Positions 42,692 to 52,182 of a stretch of 64,000 nucleotides of DNA are shown piece by piece; position 1 is the first letter of the stretch; each line of letters opens with the position of its first letter. Below the pieces are notes generated by a model, which was given only the letters and a program-made list of their open reading frames with translations, was not told where the DNA came from and made no database searches. The stretch comes from Actinomycetes bacterium (GTDB lineage Bacteria > Actinomycetota > Acidimicrobiia > Acidimicrobiales > RAAP-2): positions 217,642-281,641 of the forward strand of contig JAKBNL010000001.1 of NCBI GenBank assembly GCA_021831035.1, in the 5' to 3' direction. The position numbers and the translations under genes are program-made.

Positions 42692-43537
42692 GTGCGCGTC
42701 GACGAGCTGGTCGCCCGCGGGCGGACCCGATCCTTCGAGTTCTTCCCGCCCAAGGGCGAGGAGGAGCGTCTCGTCCTCGAGACGACCCTCGTCGAGCTCG
42801 AGGGGCTCGCGCCCTCCTTCGTGTCGGTGACCTACCGGGGGGGCGAGGCCAGTCGCCAGCGGACCTTCGACCTCGTGACCTCGATCGAGGCCAAGGGGCT
42901 CACGGCCATGGCCCACCTGATCTGCGTGGGCAACGGCCGAGCCGAGATGCGCGAGCTGCTCGCGCGCTACGTCGAGGCCGGGGTGGAGAACGTGATGGCC
43001 CTGGGCGGGGACACCCCCTCGGGCGAGGCCCCGTCGGGCGAACTGCGCTACGCGAGCGAGCTCATCGAACTCGTTCGCGAGGCCGGACCCCTCTGCGTGG
43101 GGGTGGGGGCCCACCCCCAGGGGCACCCCCGCTCGCCCGACCGGGCGAGCGACCGGCGGCGCCTCGCCGACAAGCTGCGCCTCGCCGACTTCGCGGTGAC
43201 CCAGTTCTTCTTCGAGCCCGAGGAGTGGACCCGCCTGGTGCTCGAACTGGCCGAGCTCGGGGTCGACAAGCCCGTCCTCGCCGGGATCATGCCCGTGACG
43301 ACCCTGTCGGGGATCGCCCGCATGGCCCAGATGGGGGCGGCCGTGCCCGACTGGCTCGTCGAGCGCCTCGAGGCGGCCCACGCGCGCGGCGGACCGGGGG
43401 CGGTGCGGGCCGAGGGGGTGCGCGCGGCCACCGAGCTGTGCGAGGCGCTGCTCGACGAGGACGTCCCGGGGCTGCACTTCTACACGCTCAATCGCTCCAG
43501 CGCGACCCGAGAGATCCACCGGGCCCTCTTCCCCTAG
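42692..43537 (+). CDS. metF: Methylenetetrahydrofolate reductase
   Basis: RSFEFFPPKGEEE, FVSVTYRGGEASRQRT, GGDTPSG, TQFFFEPEEW, LHFYTLNRSSATREI; GTG start. Confidence 0.94.
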   Translation: MRVDELVARGRTRSFEFFPPKGEEERLVLETTLVELEGLAPSFVSVTYRGGEASRQRTFDLVTSIEAKGLTAMAHLICVGNGRAEMRELLARYVEAGVENVMALGGDTPSGEAPSGELRYASELIELVREAGPLCVGVGAHPQGHPRSPDRASDRRRLADKLRLADFAVTQFFFEPEEWTRLVLELAELGVDKPVLAGIMPVTTLSGIARMAQMGAAVPDWLVERLEAAHARGGPGAVRAEGVRAATELCEALLDEDVPGLHFYTLNRSSATREIHRALFP

Positions 43538-43556
43538 GGACCGAGGTCCCTAGGGG
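43531..43556 (+). terminator. Hairpin overlapping the metF stop codon
   Basis: CCCCTAGGGACC-GA-GGTCCCTAGGGG perfect 12-bp stem; TAG stop at 43535-43537 lies in the stem. Confidence 0.6.
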
Positions 43557-43579
43557 ACCCCTCGAGGGCCGGTCCTAGG

Positions 43580-44785
43580 ATGGGCGCCATGGCCCAGAAG
43601 ATCACCGTGGACGCCTCGGGCGCCCTGAACGTACCCGACGACCCGATCATCCCCTACGTCGAGGGGGACGGCACGGGCGTCGACATCTGGCCGGCCGCCC
43701 AGCTCGTGATGGACGCGGCCGCGACCAAGCACGGCAAGACCATCCACTGGAAGGAGGTCCTGGCCGGGGAGAAGGCCTACAACCGGACCAAGGACTGGCT
43801 GCCGGCCGAGACGGTCGAGGCCTTCCGGGAGTACCTGATCGGCATCAAGGGCCCCCTCACCACCCCGATCGGCGGCGGGTTCCGCTCGCTCAACGTGGCG
43901 CTGCGCCAGATCCTCGACCTCTACGTCTGCCTGCGCCCGGTGCGCTGGTTCAGCGGCGTCCCCTCGCCGGTCAAGCGGCCCGAGGACGTCGACATGGTCA
44001 TCTTCCGTGAGAACACCGAGGACGTCTACGCCGGGCTCGAGCTCGAGGCCGGCACCGCCGAGGCCGAGAAGTTGCGCGCCTTCGTGAAGGAGTCCTTCGG
44101 CTGGGACGTGCGCGAGGGCAGCGGCCTCGGGCTCAAGCCCATCTCGCGCTTCGGCTCGGAGCGGCTCGTCCGGGCCGCCCTCAACTACGCGGTGGCCCGC
44201 AAGCGCGACTCGGTGACCCTGGTGCACAAGGGCAACATCCAGAAGTTCACCGAGGGCGCCTTCCGCAAGTGGGGTTACGAGCTGGTGCGCGAGGAGTTCG
44301 CCGACGTCGCCGTCGGCTGGGACGACTGCAACGGCGAGCCCGGCGGCAAGATCCTCGTGAAGGACGTCATCGCCGACATCGCCCTCCAGCAGGTCCTGAC
44401 CCGCCCCCGCGAGTTCAGCGTGATCGCCACGACGAACCTCAACGGCGACTACCTCTCCGACGCGTTGGCCGCCCAGGTGGGTGGGATCGGCATCGCGCCG
44501 GGCGCCAACATCAACTACGTCACTGGCCACGGAATCTTCGAGGCCACCCACGGCACGGCGCCCAAGTACGCCGGCCAGGACAAGGTCAACCCCGGCTCGG
44601 TCCTGCTGTCGGGCGTGCTCATGTTCGAGCACCTCGGCTGGCAGTCCGCGGCCGACGATATCGTGCGGGCCCTCGAGGCGACCATCGCCGAGAAGATCGT
44701 CACCTACGACTTCGCCCGCCTGACCGAGGGTGCCCACGAGGTCAAGTGCTCGGAGTTCGCCCAGGCCATCGTCGACCGTCTCTAG
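43580..44785 (+). CDS. icd: Isocitrate dehydrogenase (NADP-type)
   Basis: [65 protein letters not shown]; start 43580 or 43589. Confidence 0.96.
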   Translation: MGAMAQKITVDASGALNVPDDPIIPYVEGDGTGVDIWPAAQLVMDAAATKHGKTIHWKEVLAGEKAYNRTKDWLPAETVEAFREYLIGIKGPLTTPIGGGFRSLNVALRQILDLYVCLRPVRWFSGVPSPVKRPEDVDMVIFRENTEDVYAGLELEAGTAEAEKLRAFVKESFGWDVREGSGLGLKPISRFGSERLVRAALNYAVARKRDSVTLVHKGNIQKFTEGAFRKWGYELVREEFADVAVGWDDCNGEPGGKILVKDVIADIALQQVLTRPREFSVIATTNLNGDYLSDALAAQVGGIGIAPGANINYVTGHGIFEATHGTAPKYAGQDKVNPGSVLLSGVLMFEHLGWQSAADDIVRALEATIAEKIVTYDFARLTEGAHEVKCSEFAQAIVDRL

Positions 44786-44801
44786 TCACCGAGGAGGAGA
44801 G

Positions 44802-45788
44802 ATGCCCCCCGTCACCGTCACCGTGACCGGCGCCGCCGGTCAGATCGGCTACGCCCTCTTGTTCCGGATCGCCTCGGGTGCCCTCTTCGGGCCCGAGACG
44901 CCCGTGGCGCTGCGCCTGCTCGAGATCGAGCCCGCGATGAAGGCGCTCGAGGGCGTCGTCATGGAGCTCGACGACTGCGCCTTCCCCCTGCTCACCTCGA
45001 TCGAGGCGACGAGCGACCTCGCGACGGCCTTCGACGGGACGAACTGGGCCCTGCTGGTGGGCTCCATCCCGCGCAAGGCCGGCATGGAGCGCGGCGACCT
45101 GCTCAGCGTGAACGGTGGCATCTTCAAGCCCCAGGGCCAGGCGATCGCGGCGCACGCCGCCGGTGACGTGCGGGTGCTGGTGGTGGGCAACCCCTGCAAC
45201 ACCAACTGTCTGATCGCCCGCTCGGCCGCCCCCGAGGTGCCCGCGGAGCGCTGGTTCGCCATGACCCGCCTCGACCAGAACCGGGCCGAGACCCAGCTGG
45301 CCACCCGGGCCGGCGTGCCGGTCGCCGAGGTCAAGAACCTCGCGATCTGGGGCAACCACTCCTCGACCCAGTTCCCCGACGTCGCCAACGCGACCATCGC
45401 CGGCCGCCCGGCCCCCGAGGTGATCGCCGACGACGCCTGGCTGCGCGGGGAGTTCCTCACGACGGTCCAGAAGCGCGGGGCGGCCATCATCGAGGCCCGC
45501 GGGCTCTCCTCGGCCGCCTCGGCGGCGAACGCCGCGATCGACACCGTGGTCTCGCTCACGACGCCCACACCCCCGGACGACTGCGCCTCGGTCGCGGTGA
45601 CGACCCGTGGCGAGTACGGGGTGCCCGAGGGTCTCACCTTCGGCCTGCCGATCGTCGCCGACGGGCGGGGCGGCTACTCGGTGAAAGAGGGCTTCGCCCA
45701 CGACGCGTTCGCCCGCGAGCGGGTCGCCGCCACGACCGCCGAGCTCCTGGGCGAGCGCGACGAGGTCCGTGCGCTCGGGCTGATCTAG
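44802..45788 (+). CDS. mdh: Malate dehydrogenase
   Basis: [69 protein letters not shown]. Confidence 0.96.
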   Translation: MPPVTVTVTGAAGQIGYALLFRIASGALFGPETPVALRLLEIEPAMKALEGVVMELDDCAFPLLTSIEATSDLATAFDGTNWALLVGSIPRKAGMERGDLLSVNGGIFKPQGQAIAAHAAGDVRVLVVGNPCNTNCLIARSAAPEVPAERWFAMTRLDQNRAETQLATRAGVPVAEVKNLAIWGNHSSTQFPDVANATIAGRPAPEVIADDAWLRGEFLTTVQKRGAAIIEARGLSSAASAANAAIDTVVSLTTPTPPDDCASVAVTTRGEYGVPEGLTFGLPIVADGRGGYSVKEGFAHDAFARERVAATTAELLGERDEVRALGLI

Positions 45789-45877
45789 ACCCACCCCGCC
45801 GGGCCGACCGGGCCCCCGGTCGACGACCCGTCGCCTCGGCCGGCGTCGCCGTGGTGTAGACAGTGTGTTCGCCGTGC

Positions 45878-45904
45878 GTCGGCGGCGTCGGCGGCGTCGG
45901 CGGC
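45878..45904 (+). repeat. Three tandem copies of the 9-bp unit GTCGGCGGC
   Basis: GTCGGCGGC x3, ending 16 bp before the predicted start of the next CDS. Confidence 0.8.
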
Positions 45905-45920
45905 GGGTCGGGAGGGCACG

Positions 45921-47048
45921 GTGATTCCACGGGCGCGTGACGGGTCTCGCGTCACCCGGCGGGGCCGCGCGCGACCGATCACGGCGATGATCGCGCTCGG
46001 CGCGACCCTGGTCGCCCCCCTGGCGGGAGGGGCGTGCGCCGGTGCCGGTGGCGCGACCCTCGCCCACGAGAACGTGGTCGCGGGGGGCGTGTCCTCGCCG
46101 GCCGGCGTTGCGGCGCGCGGGGCGAGGCTCGTCGCCGACGGCGGCGGCTCGGGCGCCGCGGGGCGGTTCTCCCCCCTCACGGGGGTGCGCACGCCCACCA
46201 CGATCTCGCTGCGCGCCCAGACCACGAGCGCCGTCTACGCCGCCGTCGACGTCCTGAGTGCGACGGTCTCGGCGGCGGGGACGGTCACCTTCTTCGCCGA
46301 CGGCGCGGCGATCGCGGGCTGCTCGGACGTCGTCACCGCGACGACGGCCACCTGTGCGTGGTCGCCCTCGTCGGTGGGTGCGGTGACCGTCACGGCCTCG
46401 CTGCGCCCGGGGGACGCCACCGACGCGCCCTCGTCCTCCGCGCCGGTCGTCGTGTCGGTCCGGCCGGCCGCCTCGACGGTCCGGCTGACGGTCACCGGCC
46501 CGGGCGTCGCCGCGGTCAGCGGGGCGAGGCTCACCGCGACGGCGACGGTCTCGGTGCCCGGCACGGTGACCTTCAGCGCCAACGGACGGACGGTCCCGGG
46601 CTGTCTCGGGGTGCCCGCGCCGGCGACGACCGCCACGTGCCACCTGCGCGCGGGGTCCGCGGGGCGCCTCACGGTGACGGCGTCGCTCGCCCCGGCGAGC
46701 CCGGACGACGCACCGTCGAGCCAGGGGGTGACCTTCGGGGTCGTGGCGCCGCGTCGCGCGACCCGGATCGGCCCCTTCGCGATCGGCGGCGCGACCCTCA
46801 CCCCGTCGCTGGCTCGCCAGGTGGCCCTCGCGGCGACGGCGATCGCGCGCGACGGCTACCGCGTCGTGGGGGTGCTCGGCCACGAACGACCGGGCTCGGC
46901 GGACGGGGGCGGGGCCCTCGCGCGCGCCCGCGCGGTGGCGGCCCGGCTGCGTTCCGACCTCGCGGCCCGTGGCGCGGGGTCGGTCCGCGTCGTGGTCGCG
47001 GTGGGGACGAGCGGCGCCCCGTCGGTGACGGTGACGATGGCGATCTGA
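45921..47048 (+). CDS. Secreted protein: two Ig-like domains plus divergent OmpA-like C-terminus
   Basis: N-terminal signal; two repeats AGTVTFFADGAAIAGCSDV.../PGTVTFSANGRTVPGCLGV...; C-term IGPFAIGGATLTPSLARQVALAATAIARDGYRVVGVLGH...ARARAVAARL. Confidence 0.75.
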   Translation: MIPRARDGSRVTRRGRARPITAMIALGATLVAPLAGGACAGAGGATLAHENVVAGGVSSPAGVAARGARLVADGGGSGAAGRFSPLTGVRTPTTISLRAQTTSAVYAAVDVLSATVSAAGTVTFFADGAAIAGCSDVVTATTATCAWSPSSVGAVTVTASLRPGDATDAPSSSAPVVVSVRPAASTVRLTVTGPGVAAVSGARLTATATVSVPGTVTFSANGRTVPGCLGVPAPATTATCHLRAGSAGRLTVTASLAPASPDDAPSSQGVTFGVVAPRRATRIGPFAIGGATLTPSLARQVALAATAIARDGYRVVGVLGHERPGSADGGGALARARAVAARLRSDLAARGAGSVRVVVAVGTSGAPSVTVTMAI

Positions 47049-47121
47049 GGTCGGGCCAGCGCGACGGCGTCGCTCGTCCGGGGCCGGTCGGTGGGGCCTA
47101 CCGTGGGCGCGGGGGGGCGAC

Positions 47122-47766
47122 GTGTTCGACAAGCGCAAGGAGAAGGAGGCGGCCGCGGCCCAGGGCGCGGCCCTCGCCGAGTGGAACGCCCAGCTGAGTG
47201 AGCTCGAGACGTTGCTCGCGATCGCCCGGGGGACCCTGAGCGTGACCCTGGGGCATCTCATGGTGGCCCCGGGGGAGCGCGCCGTCGGCGAGGTCACCAA
47301 CGTCGGCCTCGTCCAAGAGCGCCGCGGGGCGGGCCACTACGAGGGCGCGAGTCAGGGGGTCTCCTTCCCCATCGGCCACGTCGCCGGCCGCTCCGTGCGC
47401 TACCGCGTCGGGGCGACCCGGGGCCACTACGTCCAGGGGGCGCCCCAGCCCACCGCCGTCGACACCGGCACGATGTCGATCACCGACCGCCGGCTCGTCT
47501 ACCAGGGGGCCCAGCACACCAGCGAGTGCGACTTCGCCCGTCTCGTCGGCATCGACCACCAGCCCGGCCAGATCACCGTCAGCGTCTCGAACCGCGCGCA
47601 CCCCACCGTCCTGCACTACGGCACGGCGATCGACGAGTGGGTGGAGAGTCGGCTCACCCTGGCCCTCGCCCTCTTCAAGGGCCAGGCCGACCAGGTCGTC
47701 GAGGGGCTCAACGCCCAGATCGCCGAGCTGCACGCGACGCGCCCCGGCGGGACCCCTCCGGGCTAG
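47122..47766 (+). CDS. Conserved hypothetical protein (coiled-coil start, PH-like beta-rich region)
   Basis: Complete ORF with codon bias matching neighbours; GHYEGASQGVSFPIGHVAGRSVRYRVGATRGHYVQG...ITDRRLVYQGAQHTSECDFARLVGIDH. Confidence 0.75.
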   Translation: MFDKRKEKEAAAAQGAALAEWNAQLSELETLLAIARGTLSVTLGHLMVAPGERAVGEVTNVGLVQERRGAGHYEGASQGVSFPIGHVAGRSVRYRVGATRGHYVQGAPQPTAVDTGTMSITDRRLVYQGAQHTSECDFARLVGIDHQPGQITVSVSNRAHPTVLHYGTAIDEWVESRLTLALALFKGQADQVVEGLNAQIAELHATRPGGTPPG

Positions 47767-47808
47767 CCCGGGCCGGGCCCGGGCCGGTCGCGACCCTAGA
47801 CTGCCCCG

Positions 47809-48438
47809 GTGCCCGGGGCCGTGACGATCGACGAGGGGCCCCTCGATCGGGCGACCCTGCGCGCGTGCGGGGAGCTGTGCGCCGCCGCCTTCGCCGACGC
47901 GGAGATGTTCGGGCGCTTCTTCCCCTCGCCGCGGCGTCGCGCGCGCTCGATCGCCACCTTGCACCGGGCGGCCCTCGCCCACCTCGGACCGGCCGGGCGC
48001 TGCGCGGTGGCCCGGGGCCACGACGGCCGGGTCCTCGGCGTCGCGGCCTGGTTGGCCCCCGGGGGCTTCCCCCCACCGGTGCGCGCGCAGCTGGTCCGCC
48101 TGCCCTTCGTGCTCGCCGCGTTCGCGCCCCACCTCGGTGCCCTGCGGGTCGCGGCGCGCGCCGAGGCGGCGACGCTCTCCCTGCACCCGCGCGAGCCCCA
48201 CTGGTACCTCCAGCTGCTCGCGGTCGACCCCTCGTGCCAGCGCGCCGGGATCGGGTCGGCCCTGCTCGCCCCGGCGCTCGAGCGCGTCGACGCCGAGGGC
48301 GCGATGGCGTACCTCGAGACCCAGGACGAGGCCAACCTCGACTACTACGCGCGCGTGGGCTTCGTCCTCGACCGGCGCGTGGAGGTGGGCCCCGGCCTGC
48401 CCGGCCTCTTCACGATGCGCCGCGCGCCCCGGTCCTAG
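47809..48438 (+). CDS. GNAT family N-acetyltransferase
   Basis: WYLQLLAVDPSCQRAGIGSALLAPALERVDAEGAMAYLETQDEANLDYYARVGF. Confidence 0.88.
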   Translation: MPGAVTIDEGPLDRATLRACGELCAAAFADAEMFGRFFPSPRRRARSIATLHRAALAHLGPAGRCAVARGHDGRVLGVAAWLAPGGFPPPVRAQLVRLPFVLAAFAPHLGALRVAARAEAATLSLHPREPHWYLQLLAVDPSCQRAGIGSALLAPALERVDAEGAMAYLETQDEANLDYYARVGFVLDRRVEVGPGLPGLFTMRRAPRS

Positions 48439-49235
48439 CCGTCGCCGACGCGGGCGGGGCCGTCGCCCGGCGCGTCGGAGAGGGCGAGGGCCACGCGCGC
48501 CGCGGCGCGCAGGAGCCCCTCGCGCACGTCGCCGGCGTGGACCCACCGGCGCGGGTCCCAGCTCTCCCCGGTCAGCGAGTCGCCGGCGTAGAGGAGCTGG
48601 GCGAAGCGCACCCGGAGGTAGCGGGTCGCGGCGATGAAGGCCGAGGACTCCATGTCGACCATCGCGCAGCCCTCGGCGACGCGCCGGGCGATGCGCGAGG
48701 GCGTCTCGCGAAAGAGCGCGTCGGTCGTCCAGGTCCGGCCGACCTCGTAGGCGACGCCGAGGCGCTCGAGGGTCTCGGTGGCGAGGCGCACCCCGAGGGG
48801 GTCGGCGTCGATCACCCGGGAGGGTGCGGCGTAGTGGAAGCTGGTGCCCTCGTCGCGCAGCGCCGAGTCGACGACCATCACGTGGCCGAGCTCGCGCTCC
48901 ACCAGCGCCCCGGCGCCCCCGCAGGCGACGAGCGTCGTCACCCCGAGGCCCACCAGCTCCTCGGTGAAGCCGACCGCGAGGGGAGCGCCCACCCCGGGGT
49001 GGGTCACGGTGACCGCGCGGCCCCCGACGTCCATGACGTAGACCGGGTTCACGCCGAACTCGCTGCGCAGCCGGTAGCGCTCGACCAGCTCACCCGACGC
49101 GGCGAGCCGGTCGAGCACCTCGTGGAAGAAGCACAGCACGGCCACGGCGGGCAGGTCGGCGCCGCGCCGGTGCATGTCGCGCCCACGGATCAGGCCTCCC
49201 TCGGCGAGGTCGTCCTCGAAGAGGGGGAAGGTCAC
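48435..49235 (-). CDS. Nucleoside (uridine-type) phosphorylase
   Basis: VTHPGVGAPLAVGFTEELVGLGVTTLVACGGAGAL, GCAMVDMESSAFIAATRYL. Confidence 0.85.
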   Translation of the reverse strand: MTFPLFEDDLAEGGLIRGRDMHRRGADLPAVAVLCFFHEVLDRLAASGELVERYRLRSEFGVNPVYVMDVGGRAVTVTHPGVGAPLAVGFTEELVGLGVTTLVACGGAGALVERELGHVMVVDSALRDEGTSFHYAAPSRVIDADPLGVRLATETLERLGVAYEVGRTWTTDALFRETPSRIARRVAEGCAMVDMESSAFIAATRYLRVRFAQLLYAGDSLTGESWDPRRWVHAGDVREGLLRAAARVALALSDAPGDGPARVGDG

Positions 49236-49579
49236 GCCTCGCCGGTCAGCCAGGCCGTCACCGGGACGAGGGTGGCGGCGTTGCCGCGCACCGTGAGCCG
49301 ACCCGCGCGCAGCGCCGCCGTCGAGGTGAGGCGACCCTCGACGAGTGACGCGGCGTCGTTCTCCGACAGGGTCACGACGACGTCGCAGACCCCGGGGTCG
49401 CCCGGCTCGAGCCGGCCGCCCTCGGGCTCGAGGACGAGGGTGAGCGCCCCGGGTGCGCCCGACGGCGCGTCGGTGAGGACCAGGGCGACGCGCAGCGTCG
49501 CCGCCACCCCGGTCGGGCCGCGGCGCGCGAGGGCGGCGTTGCGCTCGGCGAACCAGGCACCGCTCAGGAAGTCGGCCAC
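49232..49579 (-). CDS. SCP2 sterol-binding domain protein
   Basis: Small SCP2-like fold: DVVVTLSENDAASLVEGRLTSTAALRAGRLTVRGNAATLV. Confidence 0.7.
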   Translation of the reverse strand: MADFLSGAWFAERNAALARRGPTGVAATLRVALVLTDAPSGAPGALTLVLEPEGGRLEPGDPGVCDVVVTLSENDAASLVEGRLTSTAALRAGRLTVRGNAATLVPVTAWLTGEA

Positions 49580-49580
49580 G

Positions 49581-50360
49581 CTAGGGGGTCGGCTGGACGG
49601 CCGCGTCGGCGGCCGAGGCCTTCTTCTTGCGTCGGATGGCCCGACCGAGCCAGGCGATGGGGTCGTAGTGGGCGTCGACGACGCGCTCCTTCAGCGGGAT
49701 GATCGCGTTGTCGGTGATCTTGATGTGCTCGGGGCAGACCTCGGTGCAGCACTTGGTGATGTTGCAGTAGCCCAGCCCCATCTCCTCGCGCACGTACTCG
49801 CGTCGGTCGTTCTGGTCGAGCGGGTGCATCTCGAGCTCGGCGTAGCGGATGAAGAAGCGCGGGCCGGCGTAGTGGCGCTTGTTGTCCTCGTGGTCGCGGA
49901 TCACGTGGCAGACGTCCTGGCACATGAAGCACTCGATGCACTTGCGGAACTCCTGGCCGCGCTCGACGTCCTCTTGGAACATCACGTAGCCGCCCTCGGG
50001 CATCGGCGGGGGCAGGAGGGCGGGCACCTGCTGGGCCCGCACGAAGTTGAACGAGACGTCGGTCACCAGGTCCCGGACGATCGGGAAGGTCCGCATCGGG
50101 GCGACGGTGACCGGCCCCTCGGGCAGCGAGTCCATCCGGGTCATGCACATGAGCCGGGGCTTGCCGTTGATCTCGGCCGAGCACGAGCCGCACTTGCCGG
50201 CCTTGCAGTTCCACCGGCAGGCGAGGTCCGGGGCCTCGGTGGCCTGGATCCGGTGGACCACGTCGAGGACGACCTCGCCCTCGTTCTGGGCGAGCGTGTA
50301 GGCGGCGAACTCCCCGCCCGACGCGTCGCCGCGCCAGATCCGCATCGTCACCTCAGCCAT
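49581..50360 (-). CDS. sdhB: Succinate dehydrogenase iron-sulfur subunit (Sdh1 type)
   Basis: CRWNCKAGKCGSCSAEINGKPRLMC, CIECFMCQDVC, CCTEVCPEHIKIT. Confidence 0.95.
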   Translation of the reverse strand: MAEVTMRIWRGDASGGEFAAYTLAQNEGEVVLDVVHRIQATEAPDLACRWNCKAGKCGSCSAEINGKPRLMCMTRMDSLPEGPVTVAPMRTFPIVRDLVTDVSFNFVRAQQVPALLPPPMPEGGYVMFQEDVERGQEFRKCIECFMCQDVCHVIRDHEDNKRHYAGPRFFIRYAELEMHPLDQNDRREYVREEMGLGYCNITKCCTEVCPEHIKITDNAIIPLKERVVDAHYDPIAWLGRAIRRKKKASAADAAVQPTP

Positions 50361-52174
50361 CAGTGCGCCTCCTCCAGTAGGGCCTTCAACTCCGCCGGCA
50401 TCGCGAGCAACGGCGACTCCTCGATCCGGTACTCCCCGTCCCAGGTCCCGTCGGGGCAGCTCTGGGCGAAGTTCAGCGTGCCGAGCCGCTCGTCGGCGGT
50501 GGGGAAGTCCTCACGGGTGTGGCCCCCGCGCGACTCGGTGCGCCGGCGCGCCCCCTCGGTCACGCAGCGGCTGACCGTGATCATGCTCGGCAGGTCGGTG
50601 GCCAGGTTCCAGCCGGGGTTGTAGGCCCGTCCGCCGGTCACCCGGACCCGGGCCACCCGCTCGGCCAGCTCGACCAGGCGCTCTTTGGCCTCGTCGAGCT
50701 CGGACTGGGTGCGGATGATGCCGACGTTGGCCTGCATCATCTCCTGGAGGTCGTGGTGGACGTCGTAGGGGTTCTCGCCCGACTCGCGCTCGAAGGGGGC
50801 CAGCGCGGCCGCGACGGCCGCCTCGACCTCGCTCGAGTCCATCGAGGTCGCGGCCTCGCCCGACTCGACCCAGTCGGCCGCGCCCATCCCGGCGCGTCGG
50901 CCGAAGACGACGAGGTCGCTGAGCGAGTTCCCGCCGAGCCGGTTGGCGCCGTGCATGCCGCCGGCCACCTCGCCGGCGGCGAAGAGGCCCGGCACGGCCG
51001 TCGCGGCGCTGTCGGCGTCGACCTGGACCCCGCCCATGAAGTAGTGGCAGGTCGGGCCGATCTCCATCGCCTCGCGGGTGATGTCCACCCCGGCCAGCTC
51101 CATGAACTGGTGGTACATCGAGGGCAGCCGCCGGCGGATGAACTCGGGTGTGCGCCGGCTGGCGATGTCGAGGAAGACCCCGCCGTGGGGGCTGCCCCGG
51201 CCGGCCTTGACCTCGGTGTTGATGGCCCGGGCGACCTCGTCGCGCGGCAGCAGCTCGGGTGGGCGCCGACCGGCGCTGTGGTCCTCGTACCAGCGGTCGC
51301 CCTCGTCCTCGGACTCGGCCGTCTCGGCCCGGAACATCGGGGCGACGTAGTCGAACATGAAGCGCTTGCCCTCGGCGTTGCGCAGCACCCCGCCGTCGCC
51401 GCGCACGCCCTCGGTCACGAGCAGGCCGCGCACGCTGAGGGGCCAGACCATGCCGGTGGGGTGGAACTGGACGCACTCCATGTCGATGAGCCGCGCCCCC
51501 GCCCACAGGGCCATGGCGTGGCCGTCACCGGTGCACTCCCAGGAGTTCGAGGTGAACTTCCAGGACTTGCCGGCCCCGCCGGTCGCGAGCACCACCGCCT
51601 TGGCGGCGAAGGTGACGAACTCGCCCGTGGCGCGCCAGTAGGCGACGGCCCCGGCGGCCTTGCCCGAGGCGTCGTGGACGAGGCGCAGCACCTTGCACTC
51701 CATGAAGACGTCGGTGCCCATCGAGACGACCTTCTGCTGGAGGGTGCGGATGAGCTCGAGGCCCGTGCGGTCGCCCACGTGGGCGAGGCGGGCGTAGCGG
51801 TGGCCGCCGAAGTCGCGCTGGAGGATCTTGCCGCTCGGGGTGCGGTCGAAGAGCGCCCCCCACTGCTCGAGCTCCAAGACCCGGTCGGGTGCCTCCTTGG
51901 CGTGCAGCTCGGCCATGCGGTAGTTGTTGAGGTACTTGCCCCCGCGCATCGTGTCGCGGAAGTGGACCTGCCAGTTGTCCTCCGGGTAGACGTTCCCGAG
52001 GGCCGCCGCCATGCCGCCCTCGGCCATGACGGTGTGGGCCTTGCCCAGGAGGGACTTGGTCACGAGGGCGACCGAGAGTCCGCGCTGCTTGGCCTCGATG
52101 GCGGCCCGCAGGCCCGCCCCGCCGGCCCCGATGATCAGGACGTCGTAGTCGTGGTGCTCGTAGGTGTCGGTCAC
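50360..52174 (-). CDS. sdhA: Succinate dehydrogenase flavoprotein subunit
   Basis: DVLIIGAGGAGLRAAIEAKQRGLSVALVTKSLLGKAHTVMAEGGMAAALGN, HGANRLGGNSLSDLVVFG; GTG start. Confidence 0.96.
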   Translation of the reverse strand: MTDTYEHHDYDVLIIGAGGAGLRAAIEAKQRGLSVALVTKSLLGKAHTVMAEGGMAAALGNVYPEDNWQVHFRDTMRGGKYLNNYRMAELHAKEAPDRVLELEQWGALFDRTPSGKILQRDFGGHRYARLAHVGDRTGLELIRTLQQKVVSMGTDVFMECKVLRLVHDASGKAAGAVAYWRATGEFVTFAAKAVVLATGGAGKSWKFTSNSWECTGDGHAMALWAGARLIDMECVQFHPTGMVWPLSVRGLLVTEGVRGDGGVLRNAEGKRFMFDYVAPMFRAETAESEDEGDRWYEDHSAGRRPPELLPRDEVARAINTEVKAGRGSPHGGVFLDIASRRTPEFIRRRLPSMYHQFMELAGVDITREAMEIGPTCHYFMGGVQVDADSAATAVPGLFAAGEVAGGMHGANRLGGNSLSDLVVFGRRAGMGAADWVESGEAATSMDSSEVEAAVAAALAPFERESGENPYDVHHDLQEMMQANVGIIRTQSELDEAKERLVELAERVARVRVTGGRAYNPGWNLATDLPSMITVSRCVTEGARRRTESRGGHTREDFPTADERLGTLNFAQSCPDGTWDGEYRIEESPLLAMPAELKALLEEAH

Positions 52175-52182
52175 GTCGGTCC

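Noticed and set aside
47526-50624. 1032-aa plus-strand ORF
   Set aside because: Spans several well-supported genes on both strands (GNAT, nucleoside phosphorylase, SCP2, sdhB); low-complexity composition typical of GC-driven open frames.
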